64,000 bases of DNA from CAIUGU01 sp040080215. GTDB lineage: Bacteria; Pseudomonadota; Gammaproteobacteria; Steroidobacterales; Steroidobacteraceae. Under the pieces are notes generated by a model. It was not told the DNA's origin, searched no databases, and was given only the letters and a program-made list of their open reading frames with translations. Below are positions 43,944 to 51,690 of the stretch, piece after piece (the first letter of the stretch is position 1; each line of letters starts with the position of its first letter). The translations under genes were made by a program, and so were the position numbers. The stretch is taken from NCBI GenBank assembly GCA_040080215.1, contig JBEBIT010000004.1, positions 37,377 through 101,376 of the forward strand, in the 5' to 3' direction.

Positions 43944-44510
43944 ATGAGCATCAAGTCCGATCGCTGGATCCGTCGCCAGGCCACCGAACACCGCATGATC
44001 GAGCCGTTTGCGCCCGAGCAGGTGCGCGTCGGCCCTGCCGGCAAGATGATCTCGTACGGCACGTCTAGCTACGGCTACGACGTCCGCTGCGCCAACGAGT
44101 TCAAGATCTTCACGAACATCAATTCGACGATCGTCGATCCGAAGAACTTCGATTCCGGCAGCTTCGTCGACCTGAAGGCGGACGTATGCATCATCCCGCC
44201 GAACTCGTTCGCATTGGCGCGCACCGTGGAGTATTTCCGCATTCCGCGCAGCGTGCTGACGATATGCCTCGGCAAGTCCACGTATGCCCGGTGCGGCATC
44301 ATCGTGAACGTCACGCCGCTCGAGCCGGAGTGGGAAGGCCATGTCACGCTCGAGTTCTCGAACACGACGACGCTCCCTGCGAAGATCTACGCCAATGAAG
44401 GCGTGGCGCAGATGCTGTTCTTCGAATCGGATGAAGTGTGCGAGACGTCGTACCGTGACCGCGGCGGCAAGTACCAGGGCCAGCAGGGCGTAACGTTGCC
44501 GAAGGCCTAG
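43944..44510 (+). CDS. dcd: dCTP deaminase
   Basis: A 188-residue trimeric enzyme deaminating dCTP to dUTP, feeding dTMP synthesis. Signatures: SYGYDVRC, the active-site stretch CLGKSTYARCGIIVNVTPLEPEWEGHVTLEF (seen as CLGKSTYARCG and EPEWEGHVTLE), and the C-terminal SYRDRGGKYQGQQGVTLP lid. It follows apbC by 30 bases on the same strand. Its TAG stop shares the palindrome CTAG (44507-44510) with the stop of the convergent DUF3108 gene. Confidence 0.97.
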   Translation: MSIKSDRWIRRQATEHRMIEPFAPEQVRVGPAGKMISYGTSSYGYDVRCANEFKIFTNINSTIVDPKNFDSGSFVDLKADVCIIPPNSFALARTVEYFRIPRSVLTICLGKSTYARCGIIVNVTPLEPEWEGHVTLEFSNTTTLPAKIYANEGVAQMLFFESDEVCETSYRDRGGKYQGQQGVTLPKA

Positions 44511-45250
44511 GGCCGCTCGACCTTCAGGACCGACAGCACCGTTTCGACCTTGCCCTTGCGTTGCTGCTCGGCGCGCACAGGCAGGAACCCGAGCGACGGG
44601 GCGTACCAGAACCGGCTGACCCGGGTGGAGTCCGGTCGCGTGCTCGAGTAGATCACCGTGTCTATTTCGCCGATGGCGGTCTTGAGCTTCGCGGTGCCCT
44701 CGTTGGTGTAGACGTAGTCCTTGATCTCGTTGCGGTCGATGAACTCGATGCTCGGGAAGGGCTCGCCGGCCGCTAGCTTCTGCATGATCCACACCTGCAC
44801 GGACATGCGATCCTGCATGTCCGCTTTCAGCAGCAGTTCGACGGGCTTGTCTTCGTGCTGGCCCTTTGCCACCCCTGCCTTCCAGTCGAACTCGAGGCGA
44901 GTGTCCCTCGACGTGTCCGGGGAACCGTCGTCGAGCACATAGGACAGGGGCCGGATCTGGTTGTTCTCGAGGGTGAACGTGCTCGCTTCGCGGATCTCGT
45001 GGTGGACGATCAGTTTGGCGAGGCCGCCGGCGTTCGCACGTGTCTCGTAGATGTAGTTGCCCTGGCCCGCGTCGAGCAGGGAGATCGTGATGGTGCCGGC
45101 CGTGATGCCGCGGTATTCCGCCTTGAACGTCACCTTGGACGGCTGGAACACGCCCGGCGCCGCGCTTGCCGCAACTGCGGGTGATGAGGCGGCCGCTGCA
45201 ACCAGTGCAACCGCAGCCCACTGAGTCAGATGGCCGGTCAGTCTTGTCAC
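44507..45250 (-). CDS. DUF3108 periplasmic protein
   Basis: A 247-residue exported protein with a signal peptide (QWAAVALVAAAASSPAVAASA). The DUF3108 pattern is clear: FKAEYRGITAGTITISLL, NYIYETRANAGG, IYSSTRPDSTRVSRFWYAPSLGFLPVRAEQ. Function unknown; family members are often coupled with purN and purM, as here. The GTG at 45250 overlaps the purN stop (GTGA). The longer open frame upstream is inside purN. Confidence 0.9.
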   Translation of the reverse strand: MTRLTGHLTQWAAVALVAAAASSPAVAASAAPGVFQPSKVTFKAEYRGITAGTITISLLDAGQGNYIYETRANAGGLAKLIVHHEIREASTFTLENNQIRPLSYVLDDGSPDTSRDTRLEFDWKAGVAKGQHEDKPVELLLKADMQDRMSVQVWIMQKLAAGEPFPSIEFIDRNEIKDYVYTNEGTAKLKTAIGEIDTVIYSSTRPDSTRVSRFWYAPSLGFLPVRAEQQRKGKVETVLSVLKVERP

Positions 45251-45921
45251 GTGATGGCATCCTCTCGAATGATGGGGCAGGTGAGCGGCGCGCCGTCGAG
45301 CCAGGCCTGGCCTTCCCGGCACACGAGCCTGCCTGTCGCAAACCACTTCACCACTTCCGGGTAGATCCTGTGCTCCTGGCGCTGAACCCGCGCGATAAGT
45401 TCGGCTTCCGTGTCGCCCGGCAGCACGGGCACCCGTGCCTGAATGACCACGGGCCCGCCGTCGAGTTCCTCGGTAACGAAATGCACGCTGACGCCATGAT
45501 TCGCGTCGCCGGCTTCAAGCGCGCGGCGATGCGTATGCAGGCCGCGGTATTTCGGCAGCAGGGAAGGATGGATGTTGAGCGCCCGTCCGCTGAACTGGGC
45601 GGTGAACTCGCCGCCGAGAATGCGCATGAAGCCGGCCAGGACCAGCAGCCCGGGCTGGTACTGGTTGATCAGCTTCGCGAGCGCCGCGTCGAACGCCTGG
45701 CGGTCCGGAAAGTCCTTGGGCGACAGGGTAGCCACTGGAATCCCCATGCTCGCTGCAGTGGCGAGTCCGCGTGCGTCCGCGCGGTCCGAGATCACGGCGC
45801 GGATGTCGATGGGCAATTCGCCGCTCGCCGCGCGCTCTGCGATCACCCGCATGTTGCTGCCGGTCCCCGAGATCAGGATGACGACGGGCAATCGGCTTGT
45901 GTCCGGCACGCTAGCGGTCAT
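45247..45921 (-). CDS. purN: Phosphoribosylglycinamide formyltransferase
   Basis: A 224-residue folate-dependent GAR transformylase, third step of purine synthesis. ILISGTGSNM starts the phosphate-binding region, the catalytic His lies in LNIHPSLLPKYRGLHTH, and the Asp in ELDGGPVV. About ten residues longer than the E. coli protein at the C-terminus. It follows purM by nine bases and overlaps DUF3108, so the three are one operon. Confidence 0.97.
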   Translation of the reverse strand: MTASVPDTSRLPVVILISGTGSNMRVIAERAASGELPIDIRAVISDRADARGLATAASMGIPVATLSPKDFPDRQAFDAALAKLINQYQPGLLVLAGFMRILGGEFTAQFSGRALNIHPSLLPKYRGLHTHRRALEAGDANHGVSVHFVTEELDGGPVVIQARVPVLPGDTEAELIARVQRQEHRIYPEVVKWFATGRLVCREGQAWLDGAPLTCPIIREDAIT

Positions 45922-45930
45922 GTGGGGGCG

Positions 45931-46962
45931 TCACGGGACGATAACAACGCCGTTCGTGCCCGAGCAGATCTCGCCGATGACAGTCGCGGTTTCACCGCTT
46001 AAGCGCAGGCTCGCGAGCGCCTTGTCGACGTCTTCCGGTGCGACCGTCACGGTCATGCCGATGCCGCAATTGAACGTGCGGTACATCTCGTCGGGCGCGA
46101 TGTTGCCGGTGCGCTGCAGCCAGTCGAAGACCGGGCCGCGCTCCCAGGCCTTGGCATTGATCACGGCTTCGAGGCCGTCCGGAATGACGCGGGGCAAGTT
46201 GCCGGTGATGCCGCCGCCCGTGATGTGGGCGAGCCCGCGGACGGGCACGGCCTTGAGCAGGGCCAGCAGCGATTTCACGTAGATGCGGGTGGGCTTCAGC
46301 AGCGCGTCGTACAGCAGGCCTGCCCCGAGCTTCGTGTCGGCCGTGCTGTGCGAGACCGCGATGAGCTTGCGGATGAGCGAGTAGCCGTTCGAGTGCGGGC
46401 CGGACGAGGCGAGGCCGATGATGACGTCACCGGGGCGGGTCTTGGTGCCGTCGATGATCAGGTCCTTTTCGACGACGCCGACGCAGAAGCCGGCGAGGTC
46501 GTAGTCGCCCTCGGCGTACATGCCGGGCATCTCGGCCGTCTCGCCGCCAACCAGCGCGGCGCCGGCCTGGACGCAGCCCTCGACGATGCCCTTGATGACG
46601 GACTCCGCCGTGTCCACTTCCAGCTTGGCCGTTGCATAGTAATCGAGGAAGTAAAGGGGCTCGGCGCCCTGCACGACGACATCGTTGGCGCACATGGCGA
46701 CCAGGTCGATGCCGATGGTGTCGTGCCGGCCGGTTTCGATGGCCAGGCGCAGTTTGGTGCCGACGCCGTCGGTACCGGAGACCAGGACGGGACGGCGGTA
46801 GCGGTCCACTGGGACCTCGACCAGTGCGCCGAAGCCCCCTAGGCCTCCCATCACTTCGGGCCTCATGGAGCGACGCACGTGGGGCTTGATGCGCTCGACG
46901 AGTTCGTCGCCCGCGTCGATATCGACACCGGCATCGCGATAGGTCAGGGAAGGTGAGGTCAT
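45931..46962 (-). CDS. purM: Phosphoribosylformylglycinamidine cyclo-ligase
   Basis: A 343-residue AIR synthetase, fifth step of purine synthesis. SYRDAG-like SLTYRDAGVDIDAGDELV opens the protein, then GGFGALVEVP, SGTDGVGTKL, VGGETAEMPGMY and HITGGGITGNLPRV. The ATG at 46962 matches the family start. It is divergent from the DUF2066 gene, with 129 bases between the start codons. Confidence 0.97.
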   Translation of the reverse strand: MTSPSLTYRDAGVDIDAGDELVERIKPHVRRSMRPEVMGGLGGFGALVEVPVDRYRRPVLVSGTDGVGTKLRLAIETGRHDTIGIDLVAMCANDVVVQGAEPLYFLDYYATAKLEVDTAESVIKGIVEGCVQAGAALVGGETAEMPGMYAEGDYDLAGFCVGVVEKDLIIDGTKTRPGDVIIGLASSGPHSNGYSLIRKLIAVSHSTADTKLGAGLLYDALLKPTRIYVKSLLALLKAVPVRGLAHITGGGITGNLPRVIPDGLEAVINAKAWERGPVFDWLQRTGNIAPDEMYRTFNCGIGMTVTVAPEDVDKALASLRLSGETATVIGEICSGTNGVVIVP

Positions 46963-47022
46963 GGGCGGGCGGTCGCTTGAGGACGGGAAGGGGGAATCGG
47001 GGCCGCTTGGCGGGTCGTGTGG

Positions 47023-47029
47023 TATTTTA
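47023..47029. promoter_or_regulatory. Candidate divergent -10 elements between purM and DUF2066
   Basis: The only AT-rich stretch in this gap reads TATTTT on the plus strand and TAAAAT on the minus strand. It could serve as a -10 for either gene. No -35 is clear on either side, and I see no PurR-type palindrome. Confidence 0.35.
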
Positions 47030-47091
47030 CACAGCCTTGTTGCCTCGACCTCATGCGAATTGCGCGCCCCGGCGCCGCAGCCCAAGGATCC

Positions 47092-48159
47092 ATGACGCTG
47101 ACCCCCACCTTGCCTTCGCCGTTGCGGCACTTTCACCCGGGCCCTTGGGTCCGGTCGCTTCTGGTTGCCGCGGTGGTTTGCCTCGCGATGCCGGCCACGG
47201 CTGCCGTTGTCGTCCCGCGCCTGTACGAAGCCTCCGTGCCCTCGGGCGGCACCAGCGATGCCGCGCGCAAGGCGGCGTTTGCCGCGGCCCTCAAGACCGT
47301 GGCCATCCGCACCAGCGGCCGTCGCGACGCCGGCGAACGATTGAGCCCGGCGGCCTTGGCGGACGCCGGCCGGTTGGTCCAGCGCTTCGGCGACAATCCC
47401 GATGGCACGCTGCAGGTCGGCTTCGACCGGGCGAGCATCGACCGGCTGCTGGCTCAGAGCGACCTGCCCGTGTGGGGCAGCGAACGTCCGGTGACGCTGG
47501 TGTGGCTCGCCATCGAGGACGCGAACGGACAGCAGAATTTCGTGGGTTCACAGACCGTGATGCCCGAGAGCCGCGTGCTGCAGCAGGTTGCGGACCTGCG
47601 CGGCCTGCCGCTCGTGTGGCCCGTCATGGATACGGAAGACCGTCAGCTCGCCTCGGTACTGGGGACCGGCGACCAGGCCGCGACGCGCCTGGCGACGCTT
47701 GCGTCCCGCTATCGTGCCGACGCGGTGCTTGTGGGGCGTGCCCGTAGGGGTGCAGGCAACGATCTCACCGTTCGCTGGAGCCTGAACTTCGGCACCACGA
47801 ACGCCGATGCCGCCGGCTCGGTGCCGGAGGGCGTGCATTTCGCGGCAGACCAGCTGGCCGCCCTGTTCGCGGCTGCGAATGGGGCCGAACAGTCGCTGAT
47901 CGTCGATGTGGTAGCGGTCACCGACCTCAAGGCCTACGCAGAGACGCTCAACTACCTTGAAGGCCTCACCCTGGTCCGCTCGGCGGCGGTCGAGCATGTG
48001 AATGGCGATACCGTCCGCTTCCGGCTGCAAGTCCGCGGCGATGCGGGGCTGCTGGCGCGCGCCGTGCGCCTCGGCACGAAGCTGGCCCCTGAACAAGGCG
48101 ATGGCGTCGTGGCGGCAGACCGTCTGGCGCTCCGCTACCAGCCCGCCGGGGTGCCCTGA
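47092..48159 (+). CDS. DUF2066 domain-containing exported protein
   Basis: A 355-residue protein with an N-terminal signal or anchor (SLLVAAVVCLAMPATAAVVVPRLYEASVPS). The rest matches the DUF2066 pattern: ARKAAFAAALKTVAIRTSGRRDA near the start, PVTLVWLAIEDANGQQNFV, and YRADAVLVGRARRG. Function unknown; probably periplasmic. The ATG at 47092 is favoured by AAGGA five bases upstream; ATG 47053 is an alternative. It is followed by a pgsA-like gene and hda, as in many Xanthomonadales. Confidence 0.88.
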   Translation: MTLTPTLPSPLRHFHPGPWVRSLLVAAVVCLAMPATAAVVVPRLYEASVPSGGTSDAARKAAFAAALKTVAIRTSGRRDAGERLSPAALADAGRLVQRFGDNPDGTLQVGFDRASIDRLLAQSDLPVWGSERPVTLVWLAIEDANGQQNFVGSQTVMPESRVLQQVADLRGLPLVWPVMDTEDRQLASVLGTGDQAATRLATLASRYRADAVLVGRARRGAGNDLTVRWSLNFGTTNADAAGSVPEGVHFAADQLAALFAAANGAEQSLIVDVVAVTDLKAYAETLNYLEGLTLVRSAAVEHVNGDTVRFRLQVRGDAGLLARAVRLGTKLAPEQGDGVVAADRLALRYQPAGVP

Positions 48160-48176
48160 CTCAGGGCGACGTTCCC

Positions 48177-48737
48177 TTGCTGCGCCACCTGCCCAACGCG
48201 CTCACGGTTCTGCGCATCCTGCTGATCGGCCCGGTCGTATGGTTTCTGCTGCACGCTGACTATCCCCGCACGCTGATCGGCTTTGCGATCGCTGCCGTCA
48301 CGGATGCGGTCGACGGGCTGCTCGCAAAACGTTTCGGCTGGACTTCGGAACTCGGGAAGGTGCTGGACCCATTGGCCGACAAGCTGCTGCTCGTCGCCAT
48401 GTTCATCACGCTCGGGGTGCTCGGCTTCGCGCCGGTGTGGCTGACCGTACTCGTGGTGGCGCGCGATGTGGTCATTGCGGGCGGTGCGCTGCTGTTCCAC
48501 TTGAGCTTTGGCGACCTCGGCGGCCGGCCCACGCCGGTGAGCAAGCTCAATACCCTGTGCCAGATCCTCTACGTGCTGGCCGTTATCGCGAACGCGGCAG
48601 AAGTGGTTGTTTCCAACGCCGTGGTCATCACGCTCGGTGCGCTTGTCATGGTGACTACGGTCGTCAGCGGCCTCGATTACGTACTGCGTTACGGGTCTCG
48701 CGCCCTGGCGATCAAGCGCGAGCGGGCCGTCCGCTGA
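48177..48737 (+). CDS. pgsA: CDP-alcohol phosphatidyltransferase, PgsA-like
   Basis: A 186-residue membrane enzyme of the CDP-alcohol phosphotransferase family. The catalytic motif is DAVDGLLAKRFGWTSELGKV followed by LDPLADK, the family D-x2-DG-x2-AR-x8-G-x3-D-x3-D pattern with Lys in place of Arg. Five or six hydrophobic segments. N-terminal LRHLPNALTVLRILLIGPVV is typical of PgsA, which makes phosphatidylglycerol phosphate. The start is TTG at 48177, 17 bases after DUF2066. The stop overlaps the hda start (TGATG). Confidence 0.8.
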   Translation: MLRHLPNALTVLRILLIGPVVWFLLHADYPRTLIGFAIAAVTDAVDGLLAKRFGWTSELGKVLDPLADKLLLVAMFITLGVLGFAPVWLTVLVVARDVVIAGGALLFHLSFGDLGGRPTPVSKLNTLCQILYVLAVIANAAEVVVSNAVVITLGALVMVTTVVSGLDYVLRYGSRALAIKRERAVR

Positions 48738-49447
48738 TGTCGGTCCCCCGGCAGCTCCCGCTGGGCGTGCGCCTCCGCGACAGTTCCGTGTTCGCGAGCT
48801 TCCATGCCGGCAGCAACGGCCTGGTCGTCGAGACGCTGCGCACCCTGCACCCGGAACCCCATCGCCCATCGATCTGGCTCTTTGGTCCCGGAGGCACGGG
48901 GAAGACGCATCTGCTGCAGGCCGTCTGTGCCCGTGCAGGGGAGACGGGACAATCGGCCGCGTACTTGCCACTCGGTGAAATGCACACTCTGGGACCCACC
49001 GTGCTGGCCGGATGCGGTCGGCTCAACTGGGTGTGTCTGGACGATGTCGCGATGCTGGCCGGCGACGCGGTTTGGGAGCGGGCGTTGTTCGCGCTGTACA
49101 CGGAGTTGTGGGACAGCGGCGGTCGCCTGATCGTCACGGCGTCATCGCCGCCTGCGCGCGTCCCCTTTCAGTTGCAGGATCTCGCGTCGCGTTTCGGCGG
49201 CGGGACAGTGCTGAGGCTGCAACCCCTCGAGGAGGGCGAGCGGCTGGAGGCGCTGCGATTGCATGCATCGCAGCGAGGGCTGGAGCTGCCCGACGAGACG
49301 GCATCCTTCCTGCTGAACCGCTTGCCACGCGACATGCATTCGTTATGTGCGTTCCTCGATACGCTCGATGAGGCCGCGCTGGTGGCGCAGCGCCGGCTCA
49401 CCGTGCCGTTCGTCAGCGCGTTTCTCAAATCTGCTGCGGGCGAGTGA
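48737..49447 (+). CDS. hda: DnaA regulatory inactivator Hda
   Basis: A 236-residue AAA+ protein related to the DnaA core. An N-terminal clamp-binding-like peptide (RQLPLGVRLRD) precedes Walker A GPGGTGKTHLLQ, Walker B VCLDDVAML, and sensor regions. With the sliding clamp it stimulates hydrolysis of DnaA-ATP after initiation. The ATG overlaps the pgsA-like stop. It is slightly shorter than DnaA's AAA+ part, as expected. Its 3' end overlaps the convergent DUF2069 gene by 23 bases. Confidence 0.9.
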   Translation: MSVPRQLPLGVRLRDSSVFASFHAGSNGLVVETLRTLHPEPHRPSIWLFGPGGTGKTHLLQAVCARAGETGQSAAYLPLGEMHTLGPTVLAGCGRLNWVCLDDVAMLAGDAVWERALFALYTELWDSGGRLIVTASSPPARVPFQLQDLASRFGGGTVLRLQPLEEGERLEALRLHASQRGLELPDETASFLLNRLPRDMHSLCAFLDTLDEAALVAQRRLTVPFVSAFLKSAAGE

Positions 49448-49775
49448 CCCTGAGATAGAGAATCAGCGCCGCGAAGAACGCTAGCGCGAAAGCCACGCAG
49501 GCCGAGGCCCAGGCCCGGTGCGCCGGATCGGCAATCGCCTCCATCACCCCGACGACGAGATACGGCATTACGCACATCGTGGCCCACACATGCGTGAACC
49601 GGTGGGCGCGCAGCAGGCCGGACCAGGGCGCGAGCAGCGGGATGGACAGCAGGAACGCGATGCCGAGTCCGGCAAGGGACGGGCGCATGCTCAACTGCCA
49701 GGCGATGAGTGTCGCCAGCAAGAGTCCGTGGGTGAGCAGCACGCCCCGCCGGGCCCGAAGGACGGGGGCGCTCAC
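49425..49775 (-). CDS. DUF2069 membrane protein
   Basis: A 116-residue inner-membrane protein with four hydrophobic segments (LLLATLIAWQL, LGIAFLLSIPLLAPW, WATMCVMPYLVVGVMEAI, CVAFALAFFAALILYLRV). This is the DUF2069 family, of unknown function and usually next to wrbA. The GTG at 49775 overlaps the wrbA stop (GTGA). The 249-codon open frame that contains it is mostly wrbA read out of frame. Confidence 0.85.
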   Translation of the reverse strand: MSAPVLRARRGVLLTHGLLLATLIAWQLSMRPSLAGLGIAFLLSIPLLAPWSGLLRAHRFTHVWATMCVMPYLVVGVMEAIADPAHRAWASACVAFALAFFAALILYLRVTRPQQI

Positions 49776-50377
49776 GGCCTGGCGGAGTTGATTTTGGCTG
49801 CGAGGTCGGCCACGCGACGTCCCAGCTGCTGTGCCAGGTGACGCTCCTCGTCGGACAGCTGTGCGGGCTGCGCCGCAACGCCGCCCACGTGGCTTGCGCC
49901 GTAGGGTGAACCGCCGCTGCGCGTGGAGGTCAGTGCGGCCTCGGTAAACGGCAGGCCGACCAGATACATGCCGTGGTGGAGCAGCGGCAGCATCATGGTC
50001 AGCAGCGTCGATTCCTGGCCACCGTGCATGGTTTGCGTCGATGTGAAGACGGCTGCCGGCTTGCCGGCCAGCGCACCGCTCAGCCACAGGGCGCTCGTGC
50101 CATCCAGAAAATGCTTGAGCGGGGCGGCCATGTTCCCGAACCGGGTCGGGCTGCCGAGGACGAGGCCTTGGCACTCCGCGAGATCCTCATGCGTTGCGTA
50201 CGGGGGGCCACTGTCCGGAACCGCAGGTTCGGGCACGCTCACCACCGGACTCACGGGAGGGACCGTGCGCAGCCGGCACCGGGCGCCCGGCACGCTTTCG
50301 ATGCCGCGCGCGACCTGGCGGGCGAGTTCAGCGGTGCTGCCGCCGCGCGAGTAGTAGAGGACCAGAATTTCGACCAT
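49772..50377 (-). CDS. wrbA: NAD(P)H:quinone oxidoreductase, WrbA type
   Basis: A 201-residue flavodoxin-like FMN protein reducing quinones by two electrons. FMN loop LYYSRGGSTAELAR, GSPTRFGNMAAPLKHFLDGT and TSTQTMHGGQESTLL are WrbA hallmarks, and GGSPYGASHV is the late FMN-contacting segment. Normal length. First gene of the wrbA-DUF2069 pair. Confidence 0.95.
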   Translation of the reverse strand: MVEILVLYYSRGGSTAELARQVARGIESVPGARCRLRTVPPVSPVVSVPEPAVPDSGPPYATHEDLAECQGLVLGSPTRFGNMAAPLKHFLDGTSALWLSGALAGKPAAVFTSTQTMHGGQESTLLTMMLPLLHHGMYLVGLPFTEAALTSTRSGGSPYGASHVGGVAAQPAQLSDEERHLAQQLGRRVADLAAKINSARP

Positions 50378-50487
50378 GGCTTGACCTTGAGTGGGCAGGG
50401 CGGCCCACAGTGTAAGTCAGGCGGGCCGGCGTGCAGACGGTGCTTGACCCCGGGGGTGTCCGTTGTTAGCGTCACTTTCGCCCTTGG

Positions 50488-50493
50488 GATAAT
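50488..50493 (+). promoter_or_regulatory. Candidate -10 element for the DUF4398 gene, leaderless start
   Basis: GATAAT ends eight bases before the ATG at 50502, so a transcript would begin at or next to the start codon. TTGTTA (50463-50468) is 19 bases upstream as a possible -35. No ribosome-binding sequence is present. Confidence 0.5.
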
Positions 50494-50501
50494 GGGTTGC
50501 A

Positions 50502-50819
50502 ATGACCAACTGCCGTCTCTACCGCCGTGCCCCTGCCGCCCTCCTGGTGGGCGTCATGCTGCTTGGGCTCGCCGCCTGCGCGGGCATTCCGGCACAGGAA
50601 ATGAGCAATGCCCGGCAGGCCATCCGGGCTGCCCAGGAGGCGGGCGCGGCCAAGGCGGCGCCGGGTGAGATCGAGAAAGCGCAGGAATACCTGACCAAGG
50701 CGGAAGCCAGCATGCAGCAGAAGCTGTTCCGTCAGGCGCGGGATGAGGCGAGCGAAGCCCGTCGCATCGCCCGTGAAGCCCTGCAAGCCGCCCAGGCTGC
50801 CAAGCGCACGACCCCTTGA
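50502..50819 (+). CDS. DUF4398 lipoprotein
   Basis: A 105-residue lipoprotein: signal peptide with lipobox LAAC (Cys about 27), then an Ala/Glu/Arg-rich helical region with heptad spacing (IRAAQEAGAAKAAPGEIEKA, EARRIAREALQAAQAAK). This is the DUF4398 pattern, function unknown, sometimes linked to OmpA-type envelope proteins. The stop overlaps the TTG of the acylphosphatase gene. Confidence 0.85.
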   Translation: MTNCRLYRRAPAALLVGVMLLGLAACAGIPAQEMSNARQAIRAAQEAGAAKAAPGEIEKAQEYLTKAEASMQQKLFRQARDEASEARRIAREALQAAQAAKRTTP

Positions 50820-51097
50820 GCGAGCGGCATGTGGCCCGCTGCTGTTACGTCAGCGGCCGTGTCCAGGGCGTCTATTTCCGTGCCAGCACCCGTGATCAGG
50901 CCCGCAGGCTCAACCTGCTGGGACATGCCTGCAATCTCGACGACGGACGCGTGGAAGTGCTGGTGGTCGGGCCTACCGACGGGGTGGACGCGCTCATCGA
51001 CTGGCTGGGCAAGGGACCGCCGTCAGCGCGGGTCGACAGCGTGGACGTGATTGAAATCGAGATCGACGAGACGCCGGACGGCTTCCACGTCCGCTAG
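50816..51097 (+). CDS. acyP: Acylphosphatase
   Basis: A 93-residue enzyme hydrolysing acyl phosphates. The phosphate-binding loop is VSGRVQGVYFR with the catalytic Arg, and the Asn is in GHACNLDDGRVEV. Length fits the family. The TTG start overlaps the upstream TGA (TTGA), so it depends on translation of the lipoprotein gene. Confidence 0.93.
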   Translation: MSERHVARCCYVSGRVQGVYFRASTRDQARRLNLLGHACNLDDGRVEVLVVGPTDGVDALIDWLGKGPPSARVDSVDVIEIEIDETPDGFHVR

Positions 51098-51110
51098 CCC
51101 CGTAATCGCG

Positions 51111-51689
51111 TTACTGGTACTGCCAGCGATTCGCGAGGCGGGTGAGGACGAGGTCGGCGTAGTTGCGGCGGCCCACGCTGCCGTTGTAGCGGGCGAGCGC
51201 CTTGGTGTAGTCGCCCTTTTCCCGGTCGAGGTAGAACTTCAGGATCGTGCAGCCCATGCGGATGTTCTGCGGGATGCGGACGAGCTGTTCGTTCTGCATG
51301 CCGAGCTGCCGCGGCCAGAACGGCATCACCTGCATCAGGCCCACGGCCCCGGCCGACGACACCGCCCAGCGGTCGAAGCGGCTTTCCACATCGATTACCG
51401 CCATGACCAGCGCAGGCGGCAGCCCGACACGCTTGGCCTCGCACTGCACGTGATTGAGGATGTCCTCGCGCTCCATCTGGTCCTTGACCAGCTTTTCGAG
51501 CCGCGGCTGCATCGCGACGAACCACACCTGCTGCTCGAACTTGTCGGCGAAGCAGCCTGACTCGTGCAGGGCCCGCTCCAGCAGTGCCTTGAGTTCAGGC
51601 TCCCGCTGCTGCGCCTGCGCGAGCGTCGACAGCAGCCCGAGCAGGGCGGCGGCAACGCAGCGATGCGCAAGGGGCAACAGTCGGCTCAT
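51111..51689 (-). CDS. Lytic transglycosylase, SLT domain
   Basis: A 192-residue exported enzyme cutting peptidoglycan glycan strands. Signal peptide RLLPLAHRCVAAALLGLLSTLAQAQ; the catalytic Glu is in AVIDVESRFD, followed by GAVGLMQVMP and YNGSVGRRNYA. Its small size and the C-x-C pair (ESGCFAD, HVQCEAK) are typical of the compact SLT proteins. The ATG at 51689 is one base after the proS stop, so the two are one unit. Confidence 0.92.
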   Translation of the reverse strand: MSRLLPLAHRCVAAALLGLLSTLAQAQQREPELKALLERALHESGCFADKFEQQVWFVAMQPRLEKLVKDQMEREDILNHVQCEAKRVGLPPALVMAVIDVESRFDRWAVSSAGAVGLMQVMPFWPRQLGMQNEQLVRIPQNIRMGCTILKFYLDREKGDYTKALARYNGSVGRRNYADLVLTRLANRWQYQ

Positions 51690-51690
51690 G

